NCBI GenBank assembly: GCA_903904855.1
Contig: CAIVEH010000179.1
Location: forward strand, 1 to 36,019
Length of the DNA stretch: 36,019 nucleotides
Reading direction: 5' to 3'
Source of the DNA: an uncultured Bacteroidota bacterium
Lineage (GTDB): Bacteria; Bacteroidota; Bacteroidia; Chitinophagales; Chitinophagaceae
Shown here in pieces: positions 8,167-15,904 of the stretch. The notes under the pieces were generated by a model that had not been told where the DNA came from, searched no databases, and worked only from the letters and a program-made list of their open reading frames with translations. Each line of letters begins with the position of its first letter. Positions within the stretch are counted from its first letter, which is position 1. Both the position numbers and the translations under genes were made by a program.

Positions 8167-8670
8167 TTTGTTTAAGTTTTATTAATTAATAATTTGCCCC
8201 TACTCTATAGGCTTTTCGGGTTCCGCCCCTGCTTTGGTCACCTGTGCAGATCAGGCCCGTACTAAAACTAAATGGTTTACGGAAGCCATTCAGGTATCAT
8301 TTAATAGGGTTTAGAAACCGAGATAAGCGCTTATCAATGCCTGATGGGCCAAATAGTTGTTTGAGTTAAATTAGAAATTCAAAACAAACAATTTCAGAAA
8401 ACCAAAAAAATCAGGACAATTAATTAAACCAAAGATAGTAAAAAATATGAGAATACAATTTAATTAAATAATTTCAGGTGCAATAATTAATATAAAATTA
8501 ATTCACACAGTGATTGAGTTCTGAGATGAAAATTAACGTAGTAACAATAACTGATGACAGAAAATTAAAGAACAGATAGCACAGAATATTCACCACGAGC
8601 AAAGAAAAAGTAAAATAGTGCAAAGTATTGAACTGAATTATACAAACAGGCAGGCTGCAAAAAAACAGTG
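8167..8670. other. Intergenic region, no convincing gene
   Basis: These 504 bp separate smpB from the DUF1842-like gene. A perfect 14-bp palindrome, GATAAGCGCTTATC, lies at 8322-8335. On the minus strand a stretch of about 36 open codons (roughly 8190-8295) has protein-like composition but lacks a start codon, and could be a remnant. The rest is AT-rich without recognisable structure. Confidence 0.4.
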
Positions 8671-9117
8671 CTATTTCAAAAAACGCTTCATCTCCTTTTC
8701 CACATCTCTCGATTTGATGCTTTCGCGCTTGTCGTGGAGTTTTTTGCCCTTGCCCAGGCCTATTTCCATTTTTGCGAGGCCTTTTTCATCAATGTACATA
8801 TTGAGGGGTACTATCGAATAGCCTTTTTCGCGCACCTTGGCTTCCCATTTGGCAAGCTCCTTACGGGTAAGCAGCAGTTTACGGTCGTGCACTGGTACAT
8901 GACCGGCATAACCGGCATTTACATATTCGGCTATGTGCAGGCTTTTGATCCATAATTCGCCATTATTGAAGAAGCAGTAGCTATCATTAAAACTAACCTT
9001 ACTGTTTCTTACCGACTTTATTTCTGACCCGGTAAGCACTATACCGGCTTTGAGCCTGTCTTCAATGGCATACTCAAATGTTGCGGGTCGGTTTTTTATG
9101 TATACGTTATCGGACAA
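8671..9117 (-). CDS. smpB: SsrA-binding protein SmpB
   Basis: The 148-aa product is a full-length SmpB: NRPATFEY-IED-LKAGIVLTGSEIKSVR near the N-terminus, a central beta-barrel with GYAGHVPVHDRKLLL and RKELAKW, and the basic tail KGKKLHDKRESIKSRD that folds into the ribosome during trans-translation. It binds tmRNA and helps rescue stalled ribosomes in the cytoplasm. No ATG fits; the best start is TTG at 9115-9117, giving MSDNVYIKN. The tmRNA gene is not seen in this window. Its leader is an unusual (AAATTCC)n-type repeat separating it from accD, which lies upstream on the same strand, so co-transcription is possible. Confidence 0.96.
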   Translation of the reverse strand: MSDNVYIKNRPATFEYAIEDRLKAGIVLTGSEIKSVRNSKVSFNDSYCFFNNGELWIKSLHIAEYVNAGYAGHVPVHDRKLLLTRKELAKWEAKVREKGYSIVPLNMYIDEKGLAKMEIGLGKGKKLHDKRESIKSRDVEKEMKRFLK

Positions 9118-9285
9118 GTATTTTTTGGGAATTAGGAATTGGTTTTTTGGAATTTGGTATTTGTTATTTGTTATTTGGAATAGGGTATTTGGAATTTGTT
9201 ATTCGGAATTTGGAATTTGGAATTTGTTATTCGGAATTTGGAATTTGGAATTTGGATTTTGTTATTTGGATTTTGGATTTTGAAA
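9118..9285. repeat. Heptamer minisatellite (GGAATTT/variant) between accD and smpB
   Basis: The whole 168-bp gap between accD and smpB is built from degenerate 7-bp units (TTTGGAA with TTATTCGG and TTATTTG variants). The block starting TTATTCGGAATTTGG at 9199 recurs at 9227, giving a 28-bp higher-order period. Plus-strand reading frames here (GIWNLEFGI-like peptides) are artefacts of the repeat. It forms the leader or spacer just upstream of the TTG-initiated smpB. Confidence 0.9.
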
Positions 9286-10212
9286 TTATTGTTCAACTAT
9301 AATCTCAACAATAACCTGATTTTCATCGAGTACAGGTTCTGCACATTTAGGCATTTTCTGTCCTTTGGTAAACCATTCCAGCACGGTTATCAATTTACTT
9401 TTGAGAGTTTTGCGGTCAGCTATGAAATCAAGAAAGCCATGCTCCAGCAGGAACTCCGAACGCTGGAAGCCTTCGGGCAGGTCTTTCTTTATGGTTTCTT
9501 TTATCACCCTAGGGCCTGCAAAACAGATCAGTGCATTAGGCTCAGCAATATTTATATCGCCCAGCATAGCATAAGATGCCGTTACGCCACCTGTTGTCGG
9601 GTCAGTCATTAAGGAGATATAGGGTAGCCCTGCCTTGGCAAGCTGGGTAAGCTTGGCAGCAGTTTTAGCCATCTGCATCAATGAAAAAGCGCTCTCCATC
9701 ATTCGTGCGCCACCCGATTTGGAGATGACCATCAGGGGCAGATTGTTCTCAATGCAATAATCTATCGACCTGCTGATTTTTTCACCCACCACCGAGCCCA
9801 TTGAGCCGCCGATAAAGTTGAAATTCATGCAGGCAATTACAAAACAGAGATTACCGGTTTTACCCACACCCACAGTCATGGCATCTTTGAGGCCAGTTGA
9901 TTTCTGAGCCTCCACAAGGCGTTCATCGTAGGGCTTCATATCCACAAACCCCAGGAAATCCTTGGGCGCTATGTTTTCAAACAGCAGTTCATATTTGTTG
10001 TTGTCGAACAGTATCTCGAAGTACTCTTTGGCGTTGATGCGGTTGTGGTAGTTGCATTTGTGGCAGATGAACAGGTTGTCGTGCAGCTCCTTCACGGTTA
10101 CGGTGGCCTTGCACTGACTGCACTTATGCCATAAGCCATCAGGGGTCTCCTTTTTCTCTTCAGTAGTAGTCAGTATTCCTTTCTTATTACGACGGAACCA
10201 GGTAGATGACAT
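9286..10212 (-). CDS. accD: Acetyl-CoA carboxylase carboxyltransferase subunit beta
   Basis: Starting at the ATG at 10210-10212, the product is 308 aa ([12 protein letters not shown]), the usual AccD start. A frame open for 23 further codons upstream is ignored because family members begin at this methionine. A four-cysteine zinc ribbon is visible (C31, C34, C50, C53), followed by the crotonase-like carboxyltransferase core with [23 protein letters not shown] and [17 protein letters not shown]. With AccA it transfers the carboxyl group from biotin to acetyl-CoA, the first step of fatty-acid synthesis. A -7 element lies at 10238-10245, and smpB follows after the heptamer repeat. Confidence 0.97.
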   Translation of the reverse strand: MSSTWFRRNKKGILTTTEEKKETPDGLWHKCSQCKATVTVKELHDNLFICHKCNYHNRINAKEYFEILFDNNKYELLFENIAPKDFLGFVDMKPYDERLVEAQKSTGLKDAMTVGVGKTGNLCFVIACMNFNFIGGSMGSVVGEKISRSIDYCIENNLPLMVISKSGGARMMESAFSLMQMAKTAAKLTQLAKAGLPYISLMTDPTTGGVTASYAMLGDINIAEPNALICFAGPRVIKETIKKDLPEGFQRSEFLLEHGFLDFIADRKTLKSKLITVLEWFTKGQKMPKCAEPVLDENQVIVEIIVEQ

Positions 10213-10237
10213 AGTATAAAAATATTTTGCCGGGCAG

Positions 10238-10245
10238 CAAAGATA
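10238..10245 (-). promoter_or_regulatory. Candidate -7 element (TATCTTTG) of accD
   Basis: The minus strand reads TATCTTTG, matching TAnnTTTG, and predicts a transcription start about 20 bases before the accD ATG. It supports the shorter accD start, because the longer frame would begin upstream of this promoter. Confidence 0.5.
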
Positions 10246-10379
10246 CAATTTTGAACGAATAGTTGATACGTTATTGAACATTCAAATGTATCACCCAAAG
10301 CGTTAAAGCCACTGTTTTAGTATTTGAAAATTGTCACATATTGTAAACAAGTTCTCAAAGCCATTAATTTTGCTTGCCT

Positions 10380-12164
10380 TTACTTTATAATCCCCATCTG
10401 CCGCATCAATATAGTGGCGTTGTTGGATGTAGAACCTCCCCTTCGGATACGGAAATCGAAGGTGAGTTCGCCCTGGGCCACTTTACTTTCAAAATAGTAG
10501 TTGCTAATTTTTCCTTTATGGGTAGCTTCCATATCACATAGGCCGGTATCGTGGGTGGCTATTATGCCTACTGCATTATAGGTAATCAGTGTTTCTATTA
10601 TGGCTCGGGTGCCCTGTTGTTTGTCGGTTGAGTTGGTGCCACGCAGGGGTTCATCGAGCAGTATGAGATATGGTTGCTTCGAATTACTTACTTTATCCAT
10701 CATGGCTCTGATGCGGTTCAGCTCGGCGCGGAAGTAAGATATATCATCCTGCACCGAATCGGTTATACGCATGGAGGTATACAGGTCCAGCAAGGGCATA
10801 CTCAGTTCTTTGGCTGGCAGTGGCAGGCCTATATTGGTAAGTATGTTGGTTACGCCTATAGTGCGTATAAATGTGCTTTTGCCGGTCATATTGGCGCCGG
10901 TAAGCAGGTAGAACTGCTCGCTTGCACCCAGGCTCACATCGTTGCCCACGGCAGTAGCTGCATGTAGCAATGGGTGGCGCAGGTCGGTGGCGGCTATTTC
11001 GCTGCCGGTAGTTATGCGGGCATAAATATTTTCGGGGTGGTTGAATGCATATCCGCCGCAGCTCACATATACATCCATTTCTATCACATCGCCAATTGCC
11101 GTTATAAGGGCAGATTTATGGTCGCGTCTCCAGTGCTCCAGCTTCAGCAAACAATAGAAATCGAACAGGAAGAAGGTATTCATTATGGGGCCGGTCATGG
11201 TATTGCTGCGGCTCTCAAAGAGGTGTACAATTTTTTTGAAACTGCTGATATTTTCCAGCGACTTCGCGGCATTTGCTTTTACCTGTTGCAGCCAGCCGTT
11301 GGTGAATTCTGATGAGGCAGTATGTTTCATCAGGCTTTCATATTTGTCTATGAATTTTGCGGTATTACCCAGTTGCCGTGCTGCCAGCTTTATTTTTTTC
11401 TGAAACAGGCCCAGCAGAAGCCAGTTGACCATAATCACTATGTAAAGCGCGGGATAAACCGTACCTATGAATATAGACCATGCTATACACGCTCCAGAAA
11501 GTACCGGCATCACAACTGCCGTAATTCGTATGAAACCGTTATTGATAAACAGATCCTTCTCCTGCAGCCATTGTATCAGGTTTTGCTGATCCCTGGGCCC
11601 CTCTTCTATGGATGCACCTGCCACCCTGAAGTTTTGCAGCAGTTCGGGTTGCAGGCTCAGTTCTTTAACGATTTCCTGCCGCGCGGTAATCATCTCTTTA
11701 TTGAGGGTAAGCCTGGCCAACCTGCCCGCAAGCAACGAAGCCCCACCAACAGTAACCGTCCGGCACAGGGACTGGTATATAGACCCCTTCCCGAAAATAT
11801 CGAGATCGTAGCTGTAAGGATGGGCCACTTCGGTATAGGCAGCGCCATCGGCGAAGGCGCTGATATTGCCCTGCATTGCCAGCTGTTCGTTGTCTATCAG
11901 GGTCAGGTGCAACTGCAGCAATTCTTTATTTTCCGATAGCCGGGTATGCATACGCACCAGCAGCAGGAATACCGCAATTATAATGGCCGCAAACCACCAG
12001 TGCCAGCTCTCTCCGCCCCGGAATGCCCATATAATAGCCGCAATAGCCCCCACTGCCGACCACAGTCGAAGCATAGCTATGCGGTTGAATTCTTTTATTG
12101 TTTTGGCTAGCAATAGCGCATATCGCTCCTTTTGCTCAGTATAGTATTGTGCAGGTGATAACAT
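10380..12164 (-). CDS. Membrane-anchored MutS-like ATPase
   Basis: From the ATG at 12162-12164 the product is 594 aa (a TTG four codons upstream is less likely). The C-terminal third is a MutS domain V ATPase: Walker A TGANMTGKST near residues 422-431, Walker B LILLDEPLRGTNS near 500-512, and the THD switch near 537. Unlike mismatch-repair MutS, it lacks the N-terminal mismatch-recognition domain. Instead it has two hydrophobic segments near residues 34-70 and another long pair near 211-255, suggesting membrane attachment with the ATPase in the cytoplasm. Such proteins are widespread in Bacteroidota and usually annotated only as MutS-related; I do not infer a mismatch-repair role. About 100 bp separate it from accD downstream, same strand. 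Confidence 0.88.
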   Translation of the reverse strand: MLSPAQYYTEQKERYALLLAKTIKEFNRIAMLRLWSAVGAIAAIIWAFRGGESWHWWFAAIIIAVFLLLVRMHTRLSENKELLQLHLTLIDNEQLAMQGNISAFADGAAYTEVAHPYSYDLDIFGKGSIYQSLCRTVTVGGASLLAGRLARLTLNKEMITARQEIVKELSLQPELLQNFRVAGASIEEGPRDQQNLIQWLQEKDLFINNGFIRITAVVMPVLSGACIAWSIFIGTVYPALYIVIMVNWLLLGLFQKKIKLAARQLGNTAKFIDKYESLMKHTASSEFTNGWLQQVKANAAKSLENISSFKKIVHLFESRSNTMTGPIMNTFFLFDFYCLLKLEHWRRDHKSALITAIGDVIEMDVYVSCGGYAFNHPENIYARITTGSEIAATDLRHPLLHAATAVGNDVSLGASEQFYLLTGANMTGKSTFIRTIGVTNILTNIGLPLPAKELSMPLLDLYTSMRITDSVQDDISYFRAELNRIRAMMDKVSNSKQPYLILLDEPLRGTNSTDKQQGTRAIIETLITYNAVGIIATHDTGLCDMEATHKGKISNYYFESKVAQGELTFDFRIRRGGSTSNNATILMRQMGIIK

Positions 12165-12248
12165 GTGGGGAGACAAGATACAAAGGAAATGGGAGAGTTG
12201 GGGGTAAGGCTGCGAAGTATTCAGTAGTTATGCTATATTATTCTTTTA

Positions 12249-12437
12249 TTAGTAATCCTTAAATCTAGGTATCGGGTAATCGAAATTATCCTTGATTATT
12301 CGGTTACTTTTTGCTAATCCTAAGGGTTGTAATAAAGATAGGCCTAATTGGATTTCTGCTTCAAAAAAGAAATCTAATCCGCAACTTCCTGTTTTTATAC
12401 AGCCACCAGAGTAGTTGAATATTATTGATTTAGGCAT
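12249..12437 (-). CDS. Small hypothetical protein (62 aa), doubtful
   Basis: An ATG-initiated frame (MPKSIIFNYSGGCIKTGSC...) of 62 codons lies in the gap upstream of the MutS-like gene. Its composition is protein-like and not simple repeat, but there is no recognisable domain, signal peptide or strong promoter. It could be a real small protein or a gene remnant. Confidence 0.25.
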   Translation of the reverse strand: MPKSIIFNYSGGCIKTGSCGLDFFFEAEIQLGLSLLQPLGLAKSNRIIKDNFDYPIPRFKDY

Positions 12438-12824
12438 ATGTCATAATGCTCATTGAAAAATAAGTTAAAAAATAAAATCTTCTGATGGCATGGATTTCTG
12501 AATTTCTTTCACAGCTCATGCAGTTATTATTGTTGTAAATTTATTTAGTTAATAGGCTTGAGCCTTTTGGTTGAATATAAAATAAAGATAATATTATTAT
12601 GTATGTTTTAATTTGCAGGCTATGCTTATATTTGATGGTAATTAATGCCCTTCGGAAGCGGACGCTCAGAAATTTGGGACAAGACAGGCACTTAAATCAG
12701 TAGGTATTTTCAAAAATTGTAAACAACATCTAATTTACTTATTTGTTTTTGTTCAAAAACAATTTATTTTATAAAAATTTAGTAATTTTAATGCACTAAT
12801 TTATGTAGGTAAATAATTAATCTT
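12438..12824. other. AT-rich intergenic region before the T9SS propeller protein
   Basis: No gene of useful length is visible. A TATATTTG at 12627-12634 matches the -7 consensus but lies about 190 bases before the next ATG and lacks a correctly spaced -33 box. The 60 bases before the ATG at 12825 are strongly AT-rich. Confidence 0.4.
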
Positions 12825-14477
12825 ATGAAAAAACTACCAATAGTAATCGCTTGTTTTTTTGTATTGTTTATTTCAGCACGTGCCAATGCCCAAGGATGGA
12901 TGTGGGGAACCGGCAGCACTAATAGTGGTACAGCTTTAGAATTTTACAATATTGCAAAAGATGGAAGCGGCAATATTTACGAGGTTGGATATAACAGTGG
13001 CGGTCTGTCAACCTTTGGCTCAATAACTCTTAGCAATTCCGGTGGAGCTCAAGGCGTTTTGGCAGGCGTAGACTCTAATGGTAATTACCGGTGGGCTTTA
13101 GGAACTCAGGGTGGTTCCGCTTTTTTTTATAAAGTTGCCACTGACGCCTATGGCAATGTTTATGTTTTAGGCAGCGGAAATTATGGTGCTACCAATATTA
13201 CTTTTGGTTCTTCCACCTTGCCTGATACTTATTATTTCTGTATTAAAGTAGATTCGACGGGAAATGTGATATGGTTCAAACCGATATTACCCATGATGTC
13301 TGGAAGTGTTGGTACTATAGCCATTGGAAGCAGTGGTGATATATATATAGCAGGCAATTTCAATTCACCTACATTGACGATTGGTTCTTCGGTGCTTACT
13401 AACACCAGTTCGTCAGGCACATCATACGATGTTTTTTATGCCAAATATGATTCTTCCTTAACACCCATATGGGCAAAGAGCTTTGGAGGCGACAGTAATG
13501 AAATAGCAACCGTAATAACCGTATATGGCGACAGTGTTATTTACATTGGTGGCACCGACAATTCTCATACAATTCATATAGGAAGTTTTACCCTTGCAGA
13601 GGCTGGCACTCAGCCTTTTTATATAACTAAGATAAGCGGATCAGGCAACCCATTGTGGGTCAGGACTGTTGATGGAAAGGAAAGCTTGTATGCCACCATG
13701 AACGATATTGTTGCTGACTACAATGGCAACGTTTATATGTTGGGGAGTTATGCTGATACACCTTTTTATTTTGGTCCTGATGTTTTGCCTGCAGTTCCAT
13801 GCAGTAATATGTTTCTCGCAAAATATGATTCTGTCGGTACGCCTAAGTGGGCCCGTACTGGTCCGATATTCGGGCGCGCTTTTTCGGCAGGGATTGACCG
13901 GTGCGGCAATTTATGGACAAGTGGTTCTTATTTATCGGGGTGTTACCTAACCGACCATCTTTTACTGTCTGAATTTGACACATCAGGTGTTTTAGAAGAT
14001 ACTGTTAGATTGGCGATAGGTGGTGATGACGAGAGTGGTCTTATTGTGGATAATAAGGGGAATATTCTGATTGGTGGCGATTACACGGCTCACACTGTTA
14101 TTGCAGGTCACAGTCTGCCTGCCAGCTACGGTGAGTCCTATTTTTTCGCTAAGTACAAGTATGATTCTGGCACCTGTAAACATGATACGCTTATATACAT
14201 ACCTCTTGGACAGCAACTGCCTGATGTCAAACACGGAAGTATTTCATTGTATCCCAATCCGGCTTTGGAACAGTGTACAGTAAAGAACTCACAACCATTC
14301 AGTGATGGTACATTCATAGAGATATTTGACGTTACAGGAAGGCTAGTGAAGAGGATACAACTGGCTGGATATGAAACTAATATACCTCTTGCTGACTTAG
14401 TCGGCGGACTATATTTGTACCAGATAAATGACATTGAGAGATCCTATACCAATGGAAAACTTGTCGTAATAAAATAG
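12825..14477 (+). CDS. Secreted beta-propeller-like (SBBP-type) protein with T9SS sorting domain
   Basis: The 550-aa protein begins with a standard signal peptide (cleavage near residue 22, after ANA). Residues 25-450 hold repeats of the form D-GN-Y-G----T-FG---L---G---F--KYDS-G---W, characteristic of SBBP/beta-propeller proteins in Bacteroidota. The last 75 residues form a type A T9SS C-terminal domain (SLYPNPALEQCTV, IFDVTGRLVKRI, LADLVGGLYLYQI, KLVVIK). It should be exported by the Sec pathway and then by T9SS. Ligand and role are unknown. It appears monocistronic; no clear terminator is seen after the stop. Confidence 0.9.
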   Translation: MKKLPIVIACFFVLFISARANAQGWMWGTGSTNSGTALEFYNIAKDGSGNIYEVGYNSGGLSTFGSITLSNSGGAQGVLAGVDSNGNYRWALGTQGGSAFFYKVATDAYGNVYVLGSGNYGATNITFGSSTLPDTYYFCIKVDSTGNVIWFKPILPMMSGSVGTIAIGSSGDIYIAGNFNSPTLTIGSSVLTNTSSSGTSYDVFYAKYDSSLTPIWAKSFGGDSNEIATVITVYGDSVIYIGGTDNSHTIHIGSFTLAEAGTQPFYITKISGSGNPLWVRTVDGKESLYATMNDIVADYNGNVYMLGSYADTPFYFGPDVLPAVPCSNMFLAKYDSVGTPKWARTGPIFGRAFSAGIDRCGNLWTSGSYLSGCYLTDHLLLSEFDTSGVLEDTVRLAIGGDDESGLIVDNKGNILIGGDYTAHTVIAGHSLPASYGESYFFAKYKYDSGTCKHDTLIYIPLGQQLPDVKHGSISLYPNPALEQCTVKNSQPFSDGTFIEIFDVTGRLVKRIQLAGYETNIPLADLVGGLYLYQINDIERSYTNGKLVVIK

Positions 14478-15062
14478 GTTAGTTACAGACAAGTCAATAT
14501 CTTACTTTGTATTTATAAGCTGAACCGTCTTACTAATTAGTACCCGCCCATAAAATAGGCGAACCATTTTATTTGGAAATGTCAAATATTTATTTTGCAT
14601 TTGTGATAGATTACCTCGCCCACATAATAAATTAATTGATATTTTAAGAGCCCTAGTTTCAGCAACATTTTTGCACACTATACAATTTTTGTGTAATAAT
14701 TTGGCATTAATTGATTGATTTTCAATAAAGACCTATGCAATTTTATATTTTGCGTGCAGTGTGCAATTTGTAAAACAGGTAAATCCTGTATTTCACAACA
14801 ATCATATAAATCCTGTTCAAACATATTTGCACACAGTATGCAATTGTATAGGGGGCTATTTCACCAGTCATAGATATTGCAAGAAAAGAATAGGGTGTAA
14901 ATGGGCAATGTGATAAAATGCAATAACAGCCACAGTAAATGCTTTGAGACTATTTTACCCCCAATAATTATCCACAAACAATTTTTAAAATAGGGTGGGG
15001 TGTGGTTGTCCCATTGGTATAACACCAACGAAAACCAATTCCAAATTTACCCTCTAACATTA
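14478..15062. promoter_or_regulatory. Long leader region with repeated TTGCACAC/GTRTGCAA half-sites
   Basis: No gene is seen in this stretch. A near-palindrome, TTGCACACAGTATGCAA, lies at 14827-14843. A related TTGCGTGCAGTGTGCAA lies at 14750-14766, and a shorter TTGCACACTATACAA at 14671-14685. A further half-site, TATGCAATT, is at 14734-14742. ACAGG-TAAAT-CCTGT forms a small hairpin near 14775-14789. TTGGT at 15014-15018 and ACCAA at 15024-15028 make another inverted repeat just before the promoter of the DUF4926 gene. Together these look like binding sites for a dimeric regulator, but the regulator is unknown. Confidence 0.4.
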
Positions 15063-15093
15063 TTTGATATACTTGTGTTTTTCCTTAACTTTA
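15063..15093 (+). promoter_or_regulatory. Candidate Bacteroidota promoter of the DUF4926/DUF6883 pair
   Basis: TTTG at 15063-15066 is followed after exactly 19 bases by TAACTTTA at 15086-15093, one mismatch from the -33/-7 consensus TTTG-N19-TAnnTTTG. The predicted transcription start falls at or within a base or two of the ATG at 15098, suggesting a leaderless or very short-leader mRNA. Confidence 0.5.
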
Positions 15094-15097
15094 CTTC

Positions 15098-15454
15098 ATG
15101 GATACTTTATTAATTCAGGTTACTAATCAGAAAGCCAGAGGCTTAATCCATGAATTGGAAGAATTGCAATTAATAAAGATACTGGAAGAAACTTTGAATT
15201 CAGGTTTACCTGATTCTAATAATGGCAGCAATAAACCATCGAAAGAATCCATTAGTTTGCTTAAGGATGAATCGCTGGAAATTAAAGAAAATGATTTAGT
15301 TACTGCATCTTTTAATTTTGGCAATATTCCCAAAGGCACTACTGGAACTGTTGTTCATAAATATGCAAATGGTGAAGTTTATGAAGTAGAGTTTATTATT
15401 AACGCTGCAAGTTTTGTTGAAACTGTATTGAAAAACCAGTTAATAAAGAAGTAG
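15098..15454 (+). CDS. DUF4926-like protein, first gene of a two-gene module
   Basis: The 118-aa product has two parts. Residues 1-35 (MDTLLIQVTNQKARGLIHEL, then EELQLIKILEE) are helical and resemble the N-terminal dimerisation or addiction segment seen in many small antitoxin-like proteins. Residues 62-100 (ENDLVTASFNFGNIPKGTTG and TVVHKYANGEVYEVEF) match the SH3-like DUF4926 pattern. The stop is three bases before the next ATG, so the two genes are almost certainly co-transcribed. The arrangement resembles a toxin-antitoxin or immunity pair, but I know of no demonstrated activity and offer that as inference. Confidence 0.65.
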   Translation: MDTLLIQVTNQKARGLIHELEELQLIKILEETLNSGLPDSNNGSNKPSKESISLLKDESLEIKENDLVTASFNFGNIPKGTTGTVVHKYANGEVYEVEFIINAASFVETVLKNQLIKK

Positions 15455-15457
15455 CCT

Positions 15458-15790
15458 ATGAAAATACCCAATAACCAGCTGTCTGTTGTTGCACCTGAAA
15501 AAATTACAGAATACTTACTGAGCAGCAATCATGAAACAGGCAAACATAAAGCACAGTTCTTTTCATCCTTTGGTTTTACTATTGATGATATTGGTGCTTT
15601 CAGAAATGCGCTCATTCAGCATTCACTCGAGAGGGATATTGATATTGCAACTGATACTGGTTTTGGAGTCAAATACAAATTAAGCTGTGAAATTCAGACA
15701 CCGGATAAAAGAAATCCATGCATAATAACCATTTGGATTGTTGAGGCCGGAATGAAAGCACCTAAGTTAATTACGGCTTATCCCATTTAG
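15458..15790 (+). CDS. DUF6883-like protein, second gene of a two-gene module
   Basis: The 110-aa product matches the DUF6883 pattern: IPN at the N-terminus, a KI-EYLL----ETGKHKAQFF segment (residues 15-34), and a C-terminal strand pair ending in IWIVEAGMKAPKLITAYPI (about 92-110). No signal peptide or membrane segment is present. DUF6883 proteins are often found beside DUF4926 genes and sometimes as C-terminal domains of larger polymorphic-toxin-like proteins, so a toxin or effector role for this partner is possible. No catalytic motif can be pointed to. A weak hairpin follows the stop. Confidence 0.65.
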   Translation: MKIPNNQLSVVAPEKITEYLLSSNHETGKHKAQFFSSFGFTIDDIGAFRNALIQHSLERDIDIATDTGFGVKYKLSCEIQTPDKRNPCIITIWIVEAGMKAPKLITAYPI

Positions 15791-15794
15791 CCAC

Positions 15795-15814
15795 TCACCG
15801 GTTGGTGATGTTTT
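15795..15814 (+). terminator. Weak candidate terminator
   Basis: TCACC at 15795-15799 pairs with GGTGA at 15804-15808 around a GGTT loop, followed by TGTTTT. The stem is only five base pairs. Confidence 0.35.
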
Positions 15815-15891
15815 AGGGTAAAATCTTTGGTTATCCCTTTCAAAGTAACACTCCCCGAAAATTAATCTCCCCCAATCCTCATTATTGCTTT

Positions 15892-15899
15892 TACCTTTG
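15892..15899 (+). promoter_or_regulatory. Candidate -7 element (TACCTTTG) of the RNA methyltransferase gene
   Basis: TACCTTTG matches TAnnTTTG and ends five bases before the ATG at 15905, which would make the transcript leaderless or nearly so. No -33 box is evident. Confidence 0.45.
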
Positions 15900-15904
15900 C
15901 TATT

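Noticed and set aside
8190..8295. About 36 protein-like codons on the minus strand upstream of the DUF1842-like gene
   Set aside because: No start codon and a stop at the upstream edge; could be a remnant but cannot be supported as a gene.
9050..9612. Three plus-strand frames giving GIWNLEFGI-like peptides
   Set aside because: Created by the heptamer minisatellite between accD and smpB and by antisense accD; not proteins.
11322..11939. 205-codon plus-strand frame opposite the MutS-like gene
   Set aside because: Antisense to a gene with intact Walker motifs; no domain and no promoter.
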